This document shows, in pieces, positions 24,862 to 31,662 of a stretch of DNA of 64,000 nt. The stretch comes from Clostridiales bacterium (lineage in GTDB: Bacteria > Bacillota > Clostridia > Oscillospirales > Oscillospiraceae), in assembly GCA_004558025.1 (NCBI GenBank), contig SFEG01000005.1:62001-126000 (forward strand), read 5' to 3'. Each line of letters opens with the position of its first letter. Within the stretch, counting starts at the first letter, position 1. The notes beneath the pieces were generated by a model that saw nothing but the letters and a program-made list of their open reading frames with translations, had not been told where the DNA came from and did no database searches. The translations under genes were made by a program, and so were the position numbers.

Positions 24862-24897
24862 TTTGCGCTCCTTTTTGTTTTTGAAAACAAAATTGTT

Positions 24898-24975
24898 GGG
24901 CAGACATTATGCCAGGCCCGAAAAAACAACAGATAAAACTATATCCGCGAACGGGACAAAAGTCAATTCGCGGAT
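24898..24975 (-). promoter_or_regulatory. Structured leader upstream of the purine permease
   Basis: On the minus strand a 9-bp perfect hairpin (ATCCGCGAA, 24975-24943) is followed 23 bases later by GGGC...GCCC with an inner GGCA-TAA-TGTC stem (24919-24898), 37 bases before the start codon. The arrangement could be an attenuator or a small riboswitch, but it does not match the purine, preQ1 or xanthine consensus that I know. Confidence 0.35.
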
Positions 24976-25017
24976 AGTGAGAAAATAACGTGTGAATTTT
25001 CTGTTAATTTGTGCGCA

Positions 25018-25437
25018 TTAGGTAAGGCCGAGAAGCTCAAGCGTGCGCGTGTCGGCTCTGCCGCCGTAGAACTTATCCAGAACGGCCTTGAATACGGGAT
25101 CGTCGGATACCTGCGCGAACAGCGTCATACACGAGCGCAGCTTGAGATCGTCGGGGTAGCCCATGACGGCGCCCGCGTCGGAGCTTTCGAGCGTCAAAAG
25201 CGCGCGGGATATCTCGATAAGGCGCTCTCCGAGCACGGGATGCTCGATGTACCGCCGCGCCTCGTCGATGTCGGCTATCGAGTACAGCTGAGCGGTGTAG
25301 CTCATGCCGAGCCCGGCTATCTGCGGGAAGATATACCACATCCAGTGACTGCGCTTGCGCCCGGCGCGTATCTCGCGCAGCGCGGTGTCGTAGGAGTGCT
25401 CCTGAGCTATGAGAAATCTGTCAAGTGTGTTGTTCAT
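25018..25437 (-). CDS. DUF1810 family protein
   Basis: The protein has 139 residues from ATG 25437, preceded by GAGGTG; a longer frame upstream lacks a site. Family markers are clear: LDRFLIAQEHSYDTALREI, the SHWMWYIFPQIAGLG core, and MTLFAQVSDDPVFKAVLDKF with FYGG near the end. DUF1810 proteins are small soluble proteins; reported relatives occur in calpastatin-like and ribosyl-metabolism contexts, but the reaction is not established. It stands alone here. Confidence 0.88.
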   Translation of the reverse strand: MNNTLDRFLIAQEHSYDTALREIRAGRKRSHWMWYIFPQIAGLGMSYTAQLYSIADIDEARRYIEHPVLGERLIEISRALLTLESSDAGAVMGYPDDLKLRSCMTLFAQVSDDPVFKAVLDKFYGGRADTRTLELLGLT

Positions 25438-25509
25438 ACTGTGCACCTCGGGTAATTTCGTTGTTATGAAGTTTAGCACCAAACGGCGGGATAGGCAAGA
25501 TGAATAGGT

Positions 25510-25875
25510 TCAGGACTTCGACTTTGCTGTGTTCAGCGAAGCAATAAGCGGCCTTTTGAGCTCGGTGCAGTGATATAAAACTGCCTTGTCGTTACAGTAT
25601 CCGCTTTCGATCAGCAACTCGAGCCAGTATTCGCTTTCGGAGCATTCCTTGAGGGCGAGCTGAAGCTTGGCTATAAAGTCGGCTTTGCCGTGAGCATAGA
25701 ATGCCTCGCGAATGTTGGCACCGACGCTGGTTCCGGAACGAATCAGCTGATTTGTCAATACCGATTCTCGCTTTGAAGCTTTTATTTCGTTGCAAACCTT
25801 TATAATTTCCAAGCAAAGCTTTTTGATTTTGAAATAAGAGGACTGTCGCTCATTTGATCGCTCACCGTCTTTCAA
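25510..25875 (-). CDS. Four-helix-bundle protein (S23 ribosomal-intervening type)
   Basis: The protein has 121 residues and is mostly helical, with SGTSVGANIREA (the family signature), YWLELLIESGYC and four predicted helices. Such proteins were first found in 23S rRNA intervening sequences and also occur as the Avd-like partner of diversity-generating retroelements; no reverse transcriptase is nearby. The only in-frame start is TTG 25875, which has no good ribosome site. An inverted repeat and AT-rich repeats directly upstream resemble a small mobile cassette. Confidence 0.82.
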   Translation of the reverse strand: MKDGERSNERQSSYFKIKKLCLEIIKVCNEIKASKRESVLTNQLIRSGTSVGANIREAFYAHGKADFIAKLQLALKECSESEYWLELLIESGYCNDKAVLYHCTELKRPLIASLNTAKSKS

Positions 25876-25880
25876 ATTGC

Positions 25881-26037
25881 TATTTCAATTCGCGGAATTG
25901 AAATACACCGTACTTATTCACTATTACCTATTACTTCTTACTTTACCAAAAAAACCTTCGCGCAGACAAGGTAATAGTGAAAAAGTAAAAGGTAATAAGT
26001 AAAAAACCTCCACACTTTCGTGCGAAGGTTTTTTGGC
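25881..26037. repeat. AT-rich inverted repeats at the chromosome/element border
   Basis: Two nested inverted structures. First, TATTTCAATT (25881-25890) with AATTGAAATA (25896-25905). Second, CCAAAAAAACCTTCGCGC (25946-25963) with GTGCGAAGGTTTTTTGGC (26020-26037), about 16 of 18 paired, enclosing AT-rich words (ACTATTACC, GGTAATAGTG, GGTAATAAG) that also pair. No gene is visible in this 266-base gap. It marks the change from host-like base use to that of the second prophage and may be a MITE-like remnant or the chromosomal side of the insertion. Confidence 0.5.
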
Positions 26038-26069
26038 AAAGGGCGTAGATTTTGATAGAATTATCAGTT

Positions 26070-26141
26070 CGTTGCACTTTGCCCTGAAAAGCGTTGCAGT
26101 TAGCCCGGAGCGTTGCACTTTTTGCTCCGGGCGTTGCACTT
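26070..26141 (+). repeat. Four direct 10-bp repeats at the element end
   Basis: CGTTGCACTT occurs at 26070-26079, 26111-26120 and 26132-26141, and CGTTGCAGTT at 26092-26101; starts are 22, 19 and 21 bases apart, about two helical turns. The third copy lies inside an inverted repeat CCCGGAG (26104-26110) / CTCCGGG (26125-26131). The array directly follows the last gene of the lysogeny operon at the presumed left end of the element, so it may be a recombinase or directionality-factor binding region. Confidence 0.6.
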
Positions 26142-26324
26142 TTATCTTTCGCAAGAAAAACCCATCTTCTCGCTCAAGTCGCCCAGACTCTTATCATGCT
26201 GTGCCTGTGAGATTGCTCCCTTTTCAAGGAACAGGTCAAGGGTGCGCTTTTGCCTCAAAAAGAGCTGTTCTCTTTTCTCTTCGGCTGAAAGCTCCGACCA
26301 GTTTTCCGTGTTTTCAAAGTTCAT
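26142..26324 (-). CDS. 60-residue protein at the end of the lysogeny operon
   Basis: From ATG 26324, with GGAGAAG upstream, 2 bases past the previous gene. The product (MNFENTENWSELSAEEKREQ ... SLGDLSEKMGF) is helical and resembles the small proteins with a short-helix C-terminal module that accompany serine recombinases in gut Firmicutes elements. It could be a recombination accessory factor, but nothing in the sequence proves this. The gene ends exactly where the direct repeats begin. Confidence 0.65.
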   Translation of the reverse strand: MNFENTENWSELSAEEKREQLFLRQKRTLDLFLEKGAISQAQHDKSLGDLSEKMGFSCER

Positions 26325-26326
26325 CG

Positions 26327-26950
26327 TTACTCTTCTCCGTCCTCGTCCGAACCGCAAATCGGAGGGCGGATTTCATTTTGGTGTTTGGCAAGCATCTCAA
26401 GGAAATACTTGCCTATAGCCTCGGGGTCGTAGTTGTTGGCGGAGCAGACGAACCTCAGACCGTCCGGGGTAAGAATGCGGCCGTTGTCACGGTCTTTGAC
26501 AAGCTGCCGGTAATCCGCTATTTGCTTTTGGGTCAAGCCTTTAGCCATTTGCACCGCCCCCTTTCTTCTCATGGATAATTCTACAACGGAGGGCAATTCT
26601 TTGCAAGGGGCAAAAGCCGGAGTCGGTGTCCAATATGTGCGTTTTGCGATTTTCTCCTCCGGCTCTTCGTCGGTGACCACCTTCGGTTTCGGGGTCGGGA
26701 GAAAGAAATCGGGAGAGGGTCCTGCCGGTTCTTCCTCAGGCGGAACGAAATGGATGATGTCATCGATTTTGCAGTCCAGAGCTTTGCAGAGCTTCTCAAG
26801 CGTGGCGACTCTGATGTTTTCACCCTTTACCAATTTCGTCACGGTGTTCGGCTGAATATCGGCAAGCTGTGAGAGACCTGTCTTGTTAATGTGGCGCTCC
26901 GCAAGAATGCGCCACAGACCGGCGTAGCTCACGACCCTCTCCTCGCTCAT
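26327..26950 (-). CDS. XRE-type regulator fused to a C-terminal helical domain
   Basis: The protein has 207 residues. Residues 1-70 are a helix-turn-helix of the YozG/HTH_26 type (LWRILAERHINKTGLSQLAD, NTVTKLVKGENIR, LCKALDCKIDDIIHFVP). A proline- and glutamate-rich linker follows (71-135). The last 70 residues begin MAKGLTQKQIADYRQLVKDR and look like an independent small protein, so the gene may be a fusion. It overlaps the phosphoesterase gene by 4 bases. Likely a regulator in the lysogeny operon. Confidence 0.75.
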   Translation of the reverse strand: MSEERVVSYAGLWRILAERHINKTGLSQLADIQPNTVTKLVKGENIRVATLEKLCKALDCKIDDIIHFVPPEEEPAGPSPDFFLPTPKPKVVTDEEPEEKIAKRTYWTPTPAFAPCKELPSVVELSMRRKGAVQMAKGLTQKQIADYRQLVKDRDNGRILTPDGLRFVCSANNYDPEAIGKYFLEMLAKHQNEIRPPICGSDEDGEE

Positions 26951-27714
26951 TCTTCCTCGTCCTCGTCCATGAACAGCGGCGTGATGATTTCATAGAGGAG
27001 GGTGTGCCGGTCGCCCAGCTCGTAGTTCTCGTGGTAGTGACCGAAAAACCAATGACTGTACTCGGCGTACTTATAGACCTCTTCCAGAAAGGCGGTCAGC
27101 TTGTCATGCTCGTAGAACCCCCGACCGATGATGTCAACGAGGGTATCCGGGCAGTCGTGCGTGATGATATAATCCATTTTCCAGCCGCAGCGTTCAAGCG
27201 TTTTCCGAGCCTCCTCGTACTCCTCATCGCTGGGAAGTTCCTCAGCCCACCATGAAATATGGTTGACTCTGAACATACAGCGATGGCGGCGGTACTCAAA
27301 GAAGAGCCGCTCAAAGTCCGGCGCATCGGGATCAAGAATGCCGTCGTCGATGTCGTGGCTGCTTGCGCCGCCCATCGTGAAAAAGGTATGCCCCTCAAGC
27401 TCGTAAAGCTGCCCCCTGAGCAAGTGGATAACATGGGGGCGGATGAACTGCACCTTGCCGCCGTGCCATTCGGTAACAGGGAAAGCTTTCAGGGCGTCAT
27501 AGTTCTCATGGTTGCCGCCTACGAACAGAACGGTAAACGGAAGCTTTTCAAGCCAGTCGAGCCGTCCGGCATCCCGCTCATCTCCAAACCAGACAGCGCC
27601 GAAATCTCCGCAAATAATCATATAGTCCTCTTTGGTGAGGCTTTTCCGCTGAGGAAAATTCTCCGCCTCTAAGCGGGTAAAGTCGCCGTGAGTGTCGCCG
27701 GTAATGTAAATCAT
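26947..27714 (-). CDS. Calcineurin-like metallophosphoesterase
   Basis: The protein has 255 residues. Metal-binding motifs of the family are intact: ITGDTHGD (D-x-H), ICGDFGAVW (GD), VGGNHENYDAL (GNHE), a later ITHDCPD and WFFGHYHENYE (GHxH). Such enzymes hydrolyse phosphodiesters or phosphomonoesters; the substrate is unknown. The start overlaps the stop of the upstream gene by 4 bases. Its place in a phage lysogeny operon with recombinase genes suggests an accessory or defence role, but a regulatory role is equally possible. Confidence 0.88.
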   Translation of the reverse strand: MIYITGDTHGDFTRLEAENFPQRKSLTKEDYMIICGDFGAVWFGDERDAGRLDWLEKLPFTVLFVGGNHENYDALKAFPVTEWHGGKVQFIRPHVIHLLRGQLYELEGHTFFTMGGASSHDIDDGILDPDAPDFERLFFEYRRHRCMFRVNHISWWAEELPSDEEYEEARKTLERCGWKMDYIITHDCPDTLVDIIGRGFYEHDKLTAFLEEVYKYAEYSHWFFGHYHENYELGDRHTLLYEIITPLFMDEDEEE

Positions 27715-28094
27715 TCACAGTCCACCTCTTTCTTTGTTTCGTGAATGGAGTAGGTTTTTTCTAAGTCGAAAAGGACAAGCTTTTGCACCGGGAGGATTTT
27801 TCCGGGGATGCGGTAAGAACCGTCCTTTTCCCAATTGAGCCACTTTGCAAGCATTCGGGAAAATGGGACGCACGAGATTTCCATCTGCGCCCTTTTCTCC
27901 GACTCTTTGTACATTGATTTCGGAACCCTCATTGAGGGGAACTCTTTGTGGTCGTAAGGCTCCATAATCATGGTTTTGCCGTCTTTGCTCAGGAGAAAGC
28001 GGATAAAGGGAGGGTCGCCAATGCCGTGGAGAGCCGATGGAAAGATGTGGACGCGCCCTTTCGCAAGATAAAAGGAAATGAAAGTCTCATTCAC
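27711..28094 (-). CDS. Recombinase-linked paralogue D (shortest member)
   Basis: The protein has 127 residues. It aligns with the two genes upstream of it in the operon and with the C-terminal part of the serine recombinase: SFYLAKGRVHIFPSAL, then TMIMEPYDHKEFPSMRVPKS, MEISCVPFSRMLAKWLNWE, SYRIPGKIL and KLVLFDLEKTY match corresponding blocks of the others. It lacks the first GYQVV strand. All four copies are coupled by short overlaps. The function is unknown; see the finding on this family. Confidence 0.75.
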   Translation of the reverse strand: MNETFISFYLAKGRVHIFPSALHGIGDPPFIRFLLSKDGKTMIMEPYDHKEFPSMRVPKSMYKESEKRAQMEISCVPFSRMLAKWLNWEKDGSYRIPGKILPVQKLVLFDLEKTYSIHETKKEVDCE

Positions 28095-28537
28095 CTATGA
28101 CCACCCACCTCCGATTTTTTCCAGACCTCAGCGTTTGAGAAGTCGAAAAACATCATGAGCTTGTTGTCCGCCGTCACCAGCTTGCCCGATGTTCTGTACC
28201 TCAGCTCATCCTCCCAGCCCCAGGTCTCATAGAGCTGTTTTGTGAAAGTGGAGCATTCGATTTTCTTTGGGTTGACCGCTTTGACGCTCTTAATCCAGCG
28301 GACACCGTCACGGTCTTTTGAGTTGACAGGAACGACAAGCAGTCCGTGGGTCTTGGGGTTTATCTCGATACGGATATGCTCACAGCCGTTGAGCAGTTCG
28401 ACCGCCGACTTGCTGAAAGAAATCGCCGTCGGGAAAATCGTACAGGTCGGTTCACTCTTCCGGGGCAGATGGGCAAACATCTCTCCGCTGACCACCTGAA
28501 AACCTTCGAGGTTGATTTCTGTGTATTTGTTCTCCAT
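28091..28537 (-). CDS. Recombinase-linked paralogue C
   Basis: The protein has 148 residues. Conserved blocks of the family are NLEGFQVVSGEMFAHLP, an FPTAISFSKSAVELL strand-helix, HIRIEINPKTHGLLVVPV, GVRWIKS, KIECSTFTKQLYETWGW, LRYRTSGKL and LMMFFDFSNAE. The start follows AAAGGATATAAGAA. It overlaps the next gene by 4 bases. No catalytic motif is visible; the beta-rich, conserved-core pattern suggests a DNA- or protein-binding domain. Confidence 0.75.
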   Translation of the reverse strand: MENKYTEINLEGFQVVSGEMFAHLPRKSEPTCTIFPTAISFSKSAVELLNGCEHIRIEINPKTHGLLVVPVNSKDRDGVRWIKSVKAVNPKKIECSTFTKQLYETWGWEDELRYRTSGKLVTADNKLMMFFDFSNAEVWKKSEVGGHR

Positions 28538-28540
28538 TTC

Positions 28541-29137
28541 TTATATCCTTTCTGTCGTAATGTAGCCGTCAGCGAGGTCTATTTTGTAAGACTCCTCATG
28601 CTGTTCTACAGGCACACCAAAATAGTTCCGCCAGTCCTCCGGCAGATAGGAGTTCCGTTTCTTGCCGCCGACAAACAGTTCAAAGTCGGAGAGCTTGAAA
28701 AGGAACAAAACTTCACCGTCGCAAGTGGCGGGCTTGCCGAGAACTTTGTAACGGTACTGAGGGTCCCATTTCATAAGGTCAAAAACCCTTGCGGCGAAAA
28801 CCTTACAAATGAGGTCCCGGTTTGATATTTCCTTCTCTCCGCCGCCTTTTGCCCAGCGGAGGGAGTCCGGGGTGTCCGGCTCACAGGGACGGATAATGAG
28901 CCGCCTCTGCTCGGGGTGGATGAGAACCTGAATGTGGGTAACACCGGGGAAGCGGCGGAGACAGGCCATGTTGAATTTCAGCCTGTTTTCCCAGAGCGTA
29001 ATGGCGGGTTCTCTGCTGTGAGCAAAGAGTTCCGCCTTTGTGACCTGGTAACCGGCGAGGTCAACAATCTCTTCCTCTCCCGTTTCCTCGATGGGCTTGC
29101 TGTCCTCAAAATAGTGCAATACCTGATTATTCTCCAT
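28541..29137 (-). CDS. Recombinase-linked paralogue B
   Basis: The protein has 198 residues. Family blocks: VDLAGYQVTKAELFAHS, ENRLKFNMACLRRFPGVTH, IQVLIHPEQRRLIIRPCE, DSLRWAKG, VFDLMKWDPQYRYKVLGKPA and EVLFLFKLSDFE. A C-terminal extension (LPEDWRNYFGVPVEQHEES) is shared with the recombinase tail (CPEEWGDSFGDEF there), so this copy is the closest to the fused domain. It overlaps the recombinase gene by 11 bases. Confidence 0.78.
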   Translation of the reverse strand: MENNQVLHYFEDSKPIEETGEEEIVDLAGYQVTKAELFAHSREPAITLWENRLKFNMACLRRFPGVTHIQVLIHPEQRRLIIRPCEPDTPDSLRWAKGGGEKEISNRDLICKVFAARVFDLMKWDPQYRYKVLGKPATCDGEVLFLFKLSDFELFVGGKKRNSYLPEDWRNYFGVPVEQHEESYKIDLADGYITTERI

Positions 29138-30950
29138 TGTTTGTCCCTACCTTTTCTTTGAGAGTGCTGATGCTCAATTGCAGTTCCTCCTCTGAGAGAA
29201 CCGACACCTGATCGATGCCGGGAGCTGACACACTTGCGGCTTTCGCCTTCCAATCTGTACGCGGGGCGAGAAAATAGAAACTGTTCTGCACGGCGTAATC
29301 GTAGAACTCATCACCGAAACTGTCGCCCCATTCCTCCGGGCAAAGCTCAGTACGCCGTTTTGCTGTCGTTCCCTCACGCTCTTCCGCAAGGTAAGCGGCG
29401 GGTACGGCATTAGAGAGGTTAAAGACAATAATCTCGTCTCTGCCTCTTGCCGCCCATGCTCCTCTGATGTGGTAAACGAAATCAGGGTTCCACTCCATAA
29501 TCTGGAAGAGAGCGTTTCCGAAATGAGGGCAGCTTATAGTTTTCGGAACGACCGGCTTTTCAGGGTCGAGCCGCCACCTGATACTGTGCGTATCCTTTTC
29601 CTCACAGGGGCGGATGGCTATCTTGCGTTCCGTCGGGTGGAGAAGGAGCTGGACATACTGCACATTTTCAAACTTCCGCATACAGAAAACATTGAAAGCG
29701 ATGCGGTTGTTTTGCACCGTGATGCAAGGGCAGTCGGGTCGGGTGCTGAGGAACTGTCCTCTCACGACCTGATACCCCTCAAGGTTGAAGGCGCTGAAAA
29801 AGCTCCGCCGAATCCGCTTGACCCCGTTGGACTGCTCTACGCTGTTGGAAGCTTGGTAGTAGGTTTCGGGGTTGTCATTAACCCAATGGTGATTGATGGG
29901 AACATAGCCCCTGAAAATACCGTCGTCAATAACCTGAACGGTCGGCAAGGGTCCGTAGTTGTGGTGGCGGCGGTTCGCCATCAGAACCTGCACAGCCTCA
30001 AACTCCTCAAGGCTTATGATGGCGTCATGGTGGTTCGTGTACAGGTACTGATCTCTGTCCGCCTGATTTTTCTTGTGCTTATGCTCGTACATATCAGCGG
30101 TAAAAGTTTTCCAGGTCAGGACGTTTCCGCAGTACCGCTCATTGCGGAGGATGTAGTAGATTGCTCCCTCGCTCCAGACCGTGCCGCCTGTTTTCGTGGG
30201 GCATTCTATGTCCGTAAGCACGGCGGCTATCTCTCTGCCAGACCATCCGGCGAGATAGGAGCGGAAGATGAACCGAACCACCTCAGCCTCTCTCTCGTTG
30301 ATTTCAAGCCGAGCGTATTTGATATAGCGCCCGGTCACGTCCCTCGGTCTGTCGTAGCCCATAAGCTCCGGGGTCAGTAGCTTGCCGTCTTTGAACCGCT
30401 GCTTGAGCGACCAGTTCATACTCTCGCTCTTTTTTACGGACTCCTCCTGAGCAAAGGTGGCAAGGAAGGAGAGCATAAGCTCTGAGTCCTCAGAGAGCGT
30501 GTTCAGGTTGTCGGTCTCAAAATATACACCGACAGGCGGAGACTGCCTTTTCAGCTTTCGCACAAGTGAGATGCAGTCTACCAGGTTACGGGCAAAACGG
30601 GACACACTTTTTGTAATAATCAGGTCGTATTCACCGGCTTCACAGGCGGCAATCATGCGGTTAAAGTCGTCGCGGTTCTTGAGGGAAGTACCTGAAATGC
30701 CCTCGTCCGCGTAGATGTGTTTGAGCGTCCAGTTCGGATGGCTCTCCACAAGCTGGGTATAGTGTTTCTGTTGCAGCTCAAAGGATGAAAGCTGCGCGTC
30801 GTTATCTGTCGAGACACGGCAGTAAGCACAGACTCGGAAAGAGTGATCTCCGGCAAGGATGTCGATTTTCGGCTTCGCCGGGATGAACTTCGCCGCCCCT
30901 GTCTCTACACGCTGGTACGCTTCTCGGAGTTGTTCTCTATCATTTTTCAA
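29127..30950 (-). CDS. Large serine recombinase with fused C-terminal domain
   Basis: The protein has 607 residues. The N-terminal resolvase domain has the catalytic serine in AYCRVSTD (S47) and the ITKSVSRFARN motif (113-122); the recombinase domain spans about 195-330. In place of the usual CxxC zinc ribbon there is FRGYVPINHHW (346-356) with no cysteine pair. Residues 388-516 are a domain shared with the three following genes (FNLEGYQVVRGQF, LLLHPTERKIAIRPCEE, ISCPHFGNALFQIMEWNPD). It overlaps the XRE gene upstream by 4 bases. It would catalyse integration, excision or inversion; the target site is unknown. Confidence 0.88.
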   Translation of the reverse strand: MKNDREQLREAYQRVETGAAKFIPAKPKIDILAGDHSFRVCAYCRVSTDNDAQLSSFELQQKHYTQLVESHPNWTLKHIYADEGISGTSLKNRDDFNRMIAACEAGEYDLIITKSVSRFARNLVDCISLVRKLKRQSPPVGVYFETDNLNTLSEDSELMLSFLATFAQEESVKKSESMNWSLKQRFKDGKLLTPELMGYDRPRDVTGRYIKYARLEINEREAEVVRFIFRSYLAGWSGREIAAVLTDIECPTKTGGTVWSEGAIYYILRNERYCGNVLTWKTFTADMYEHKHKKNQADRDQYLYTNHHDAIISLEEFEAVQVLMANRRHHNYGPLPTVQVIDDGIFRGYVPINHHWVNDNPETYYQASNSVEQSNGVKRIRRSFFSAFNLEGYQVVRGQFLSTRPDCPCITVQNNRIAFNVFCMRKFENVQYVQLLLHPTERKIAIRPCEEKDTHSIRWRLDPEKPVVPKTISCPHFGNALFQIMEWNPDFVYHIRGAWAARGRDEIIVFNLSNAVPAAYLAEEREGTTAKRRTELCPEEWGDSFGDEFYDYAVQNSFYFLAPRTDWKAKAASVSAPGIDQVSVLSEEELQLSISTLKEKVGTNNGE

Positions 30951-31168
30951 ACTGTTTTCACCTCTTGTTTCTCCTCCGGGTTCTCGTCATCGAACAAGCT
31001 TGTCCAGCTCACATCAAGTGCTTTCGCCAGGAGCTTCGCTTTGTCCACGGAAATCTTTCTCTTGCCGGTCTCATACCGGCACACACTCGCTGAGGTCATT
31101 CCCGTTACCTCTGCGAGGTCGTGCTGAGTCAAATTCGCCGCCAGCCGTGCGGCTTTTAGCTTTGTCAT
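30947..31168 (-). CDS. XRE-family repressor, first gene of the lysogeny operon
   Basis: The protein has 73 residues: a complete Cro/C1-type helix-turn-helix (LKAARLAANLTQHDLAEVTG, SVCRYETGKRKIS, KLLAKALDVSWTSLF) with a short acidic tail. Its promoter has an operator-like palindrome between the -35 and -10 boxes, suggesting autorepression. It is divergent from the XRE gene at 31325. The pair resembles a CI/Cro switch; which one maintains lysogeny is unknown, but the one co-transcribed with the recombinase and accessory genes is the better candidate for the lysogenic repressor. Confidence 0.88.
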   Translation of the reverse strand: MTKLKAARLAANLTQHDLAEVTGMTSASVCRYETGKRKISVDKAKLLAKALDVSWTSLFDDENPEEKQEVKTV

Positions 31169-31207
31169 GTCCCACCCTTCTTTTTTACCTTTCTGGCAGC
31201 CTGAGGC

Positions 31208-31295
31208 TACCGATATGGTTGCATTGTACTACCGAAACGGTAATAAGTCAACAAAAAAATTACCGTTTTGGTATTGTGCTTTTGCCCTTTCGGTA
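31208..31295. promoter_or_regulatory. Four-site operator array between divergent regulators
   Basis: Four 13-bp sites related to TACCGaaacGGTA: 31208-31220 (TACCGATATGGTT), 31230-31242 (TACCGAAACGGTA, perfect palindrome arms), 31261-31273 (TACCGTTTTGGTA) and 31283-31295 (TGCCCTTTCGGTA). Start-to-start distances are 22, 31 and 22 bases, exactly symmetric about 31251.5. The sites cover the promoters of both divergent XRE genes, as in a lambda-type switch. Confidence 0.75.
31223..31251 (-). promoter_or_regulatory. Promoter of the lysogeny operon
   Basis: On the minus strand: TTGACT (31251-31246), a 17-base spacer and TACAAT (31228-31223). The spacer contains the operator 31230-31242, so a bound repressor would block it directly. 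Confidence 0.82.
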
Positions 31296-31324
31296 ATAAA
31301 ATGTAAGCGAGTGAGGTGAACACG

Positions 31325-31627
31325 ATGCGCTTAAAAGAAATCCGAACTCAGAGAAAGCTCTCTCAGAAAGAGGTAGCTGACTATCTGGGAATCAGCGATG
31401 TTTCATATGGAAGGTACGAAAGCGGAAACAGAGAGCCGTCTATAGAGGTGCTGATTAAGCTTTCAGACCTGTTCAAGGTCACAATCGACTATATTGTCGG
31501 AAAAGAGGACCCTGCTTTTATCGGCATGAGCGAGTACGAGTATTCTCTTGTTTTAGCATCAAGAGCCGCCGATGAAAGGGCGAAAGAGGATGCCATTCTT
31601 CTTTTGCAGCGACACACAGCGGAATAA
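31325..31627 (+). CDS. XRE-family regulator (Cro-like partner)
   Basis: The protein has 100 residues. ATG 31325 is chosen because GAGGTG lies 5 bases before it; the GTG at 31316 is part of that site. It has a complete helix-turn-helix (LKEIRTQRKLSQKEVADYLG, VSYGRYESGNREPS, LIKLSDLFKVTIDYIVGK) and a C-terminal helix. It is one of very few plus-strand genes in the prophage, divergent from the lysogeny operon and convergent with the second recombinase gene, from which a terminator separates it. Confidence 0.88.
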   Translation: MRLKEIRTQRKLSQKEVADYLGISDVSYGRYESGNREPSIEVLIKLSDLFKVTIDYIVGKEDPAFIGMSEYEYSLVLASRAADERAKEDAILLLQRHTAE

Positions 31628-31634
31628 AAAACTG

Positions 31635-31657
31635 CCCACCTGATTGTCTCAGGTGGG
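31635..31657. terminator. Bidirectional terminator between XRE gene and recombinase
   Basis: Stem CCCACCTGA (31635-31643) / TCAGGTGGG (31649-31657) with TATTTT after it on the plus strand and CAGTTTTTT on the minus strand, lying between two convergent genes. Confidence 0.8.
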
Positions 31658-31662
31658 TATTT

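Noticed and set aside
23428..24936. 502-codon plus-strand open frame
   Set aside because: It lies fully antisense to the NCS2 permease gene, reads as highly charged repetitive sequence, and has no ribosome site. It arises from GC-rich third positions.
24862..25010. Purine riboswitch before the permease
   Set aside because: The conserved junction bases of the purine aptamer are not found on the minus strand.
25510..25875. Diversity-generating retroelement accessory (Avd)
   Set aside because: No reverse transcriptase, template repeat or variable repeat is visible nearby.
26070..26141. Direct repeats as a CRISPR array
   Set aside because: Repeats are only 10 bp and spacers about 10 bp; no cas genes are present.
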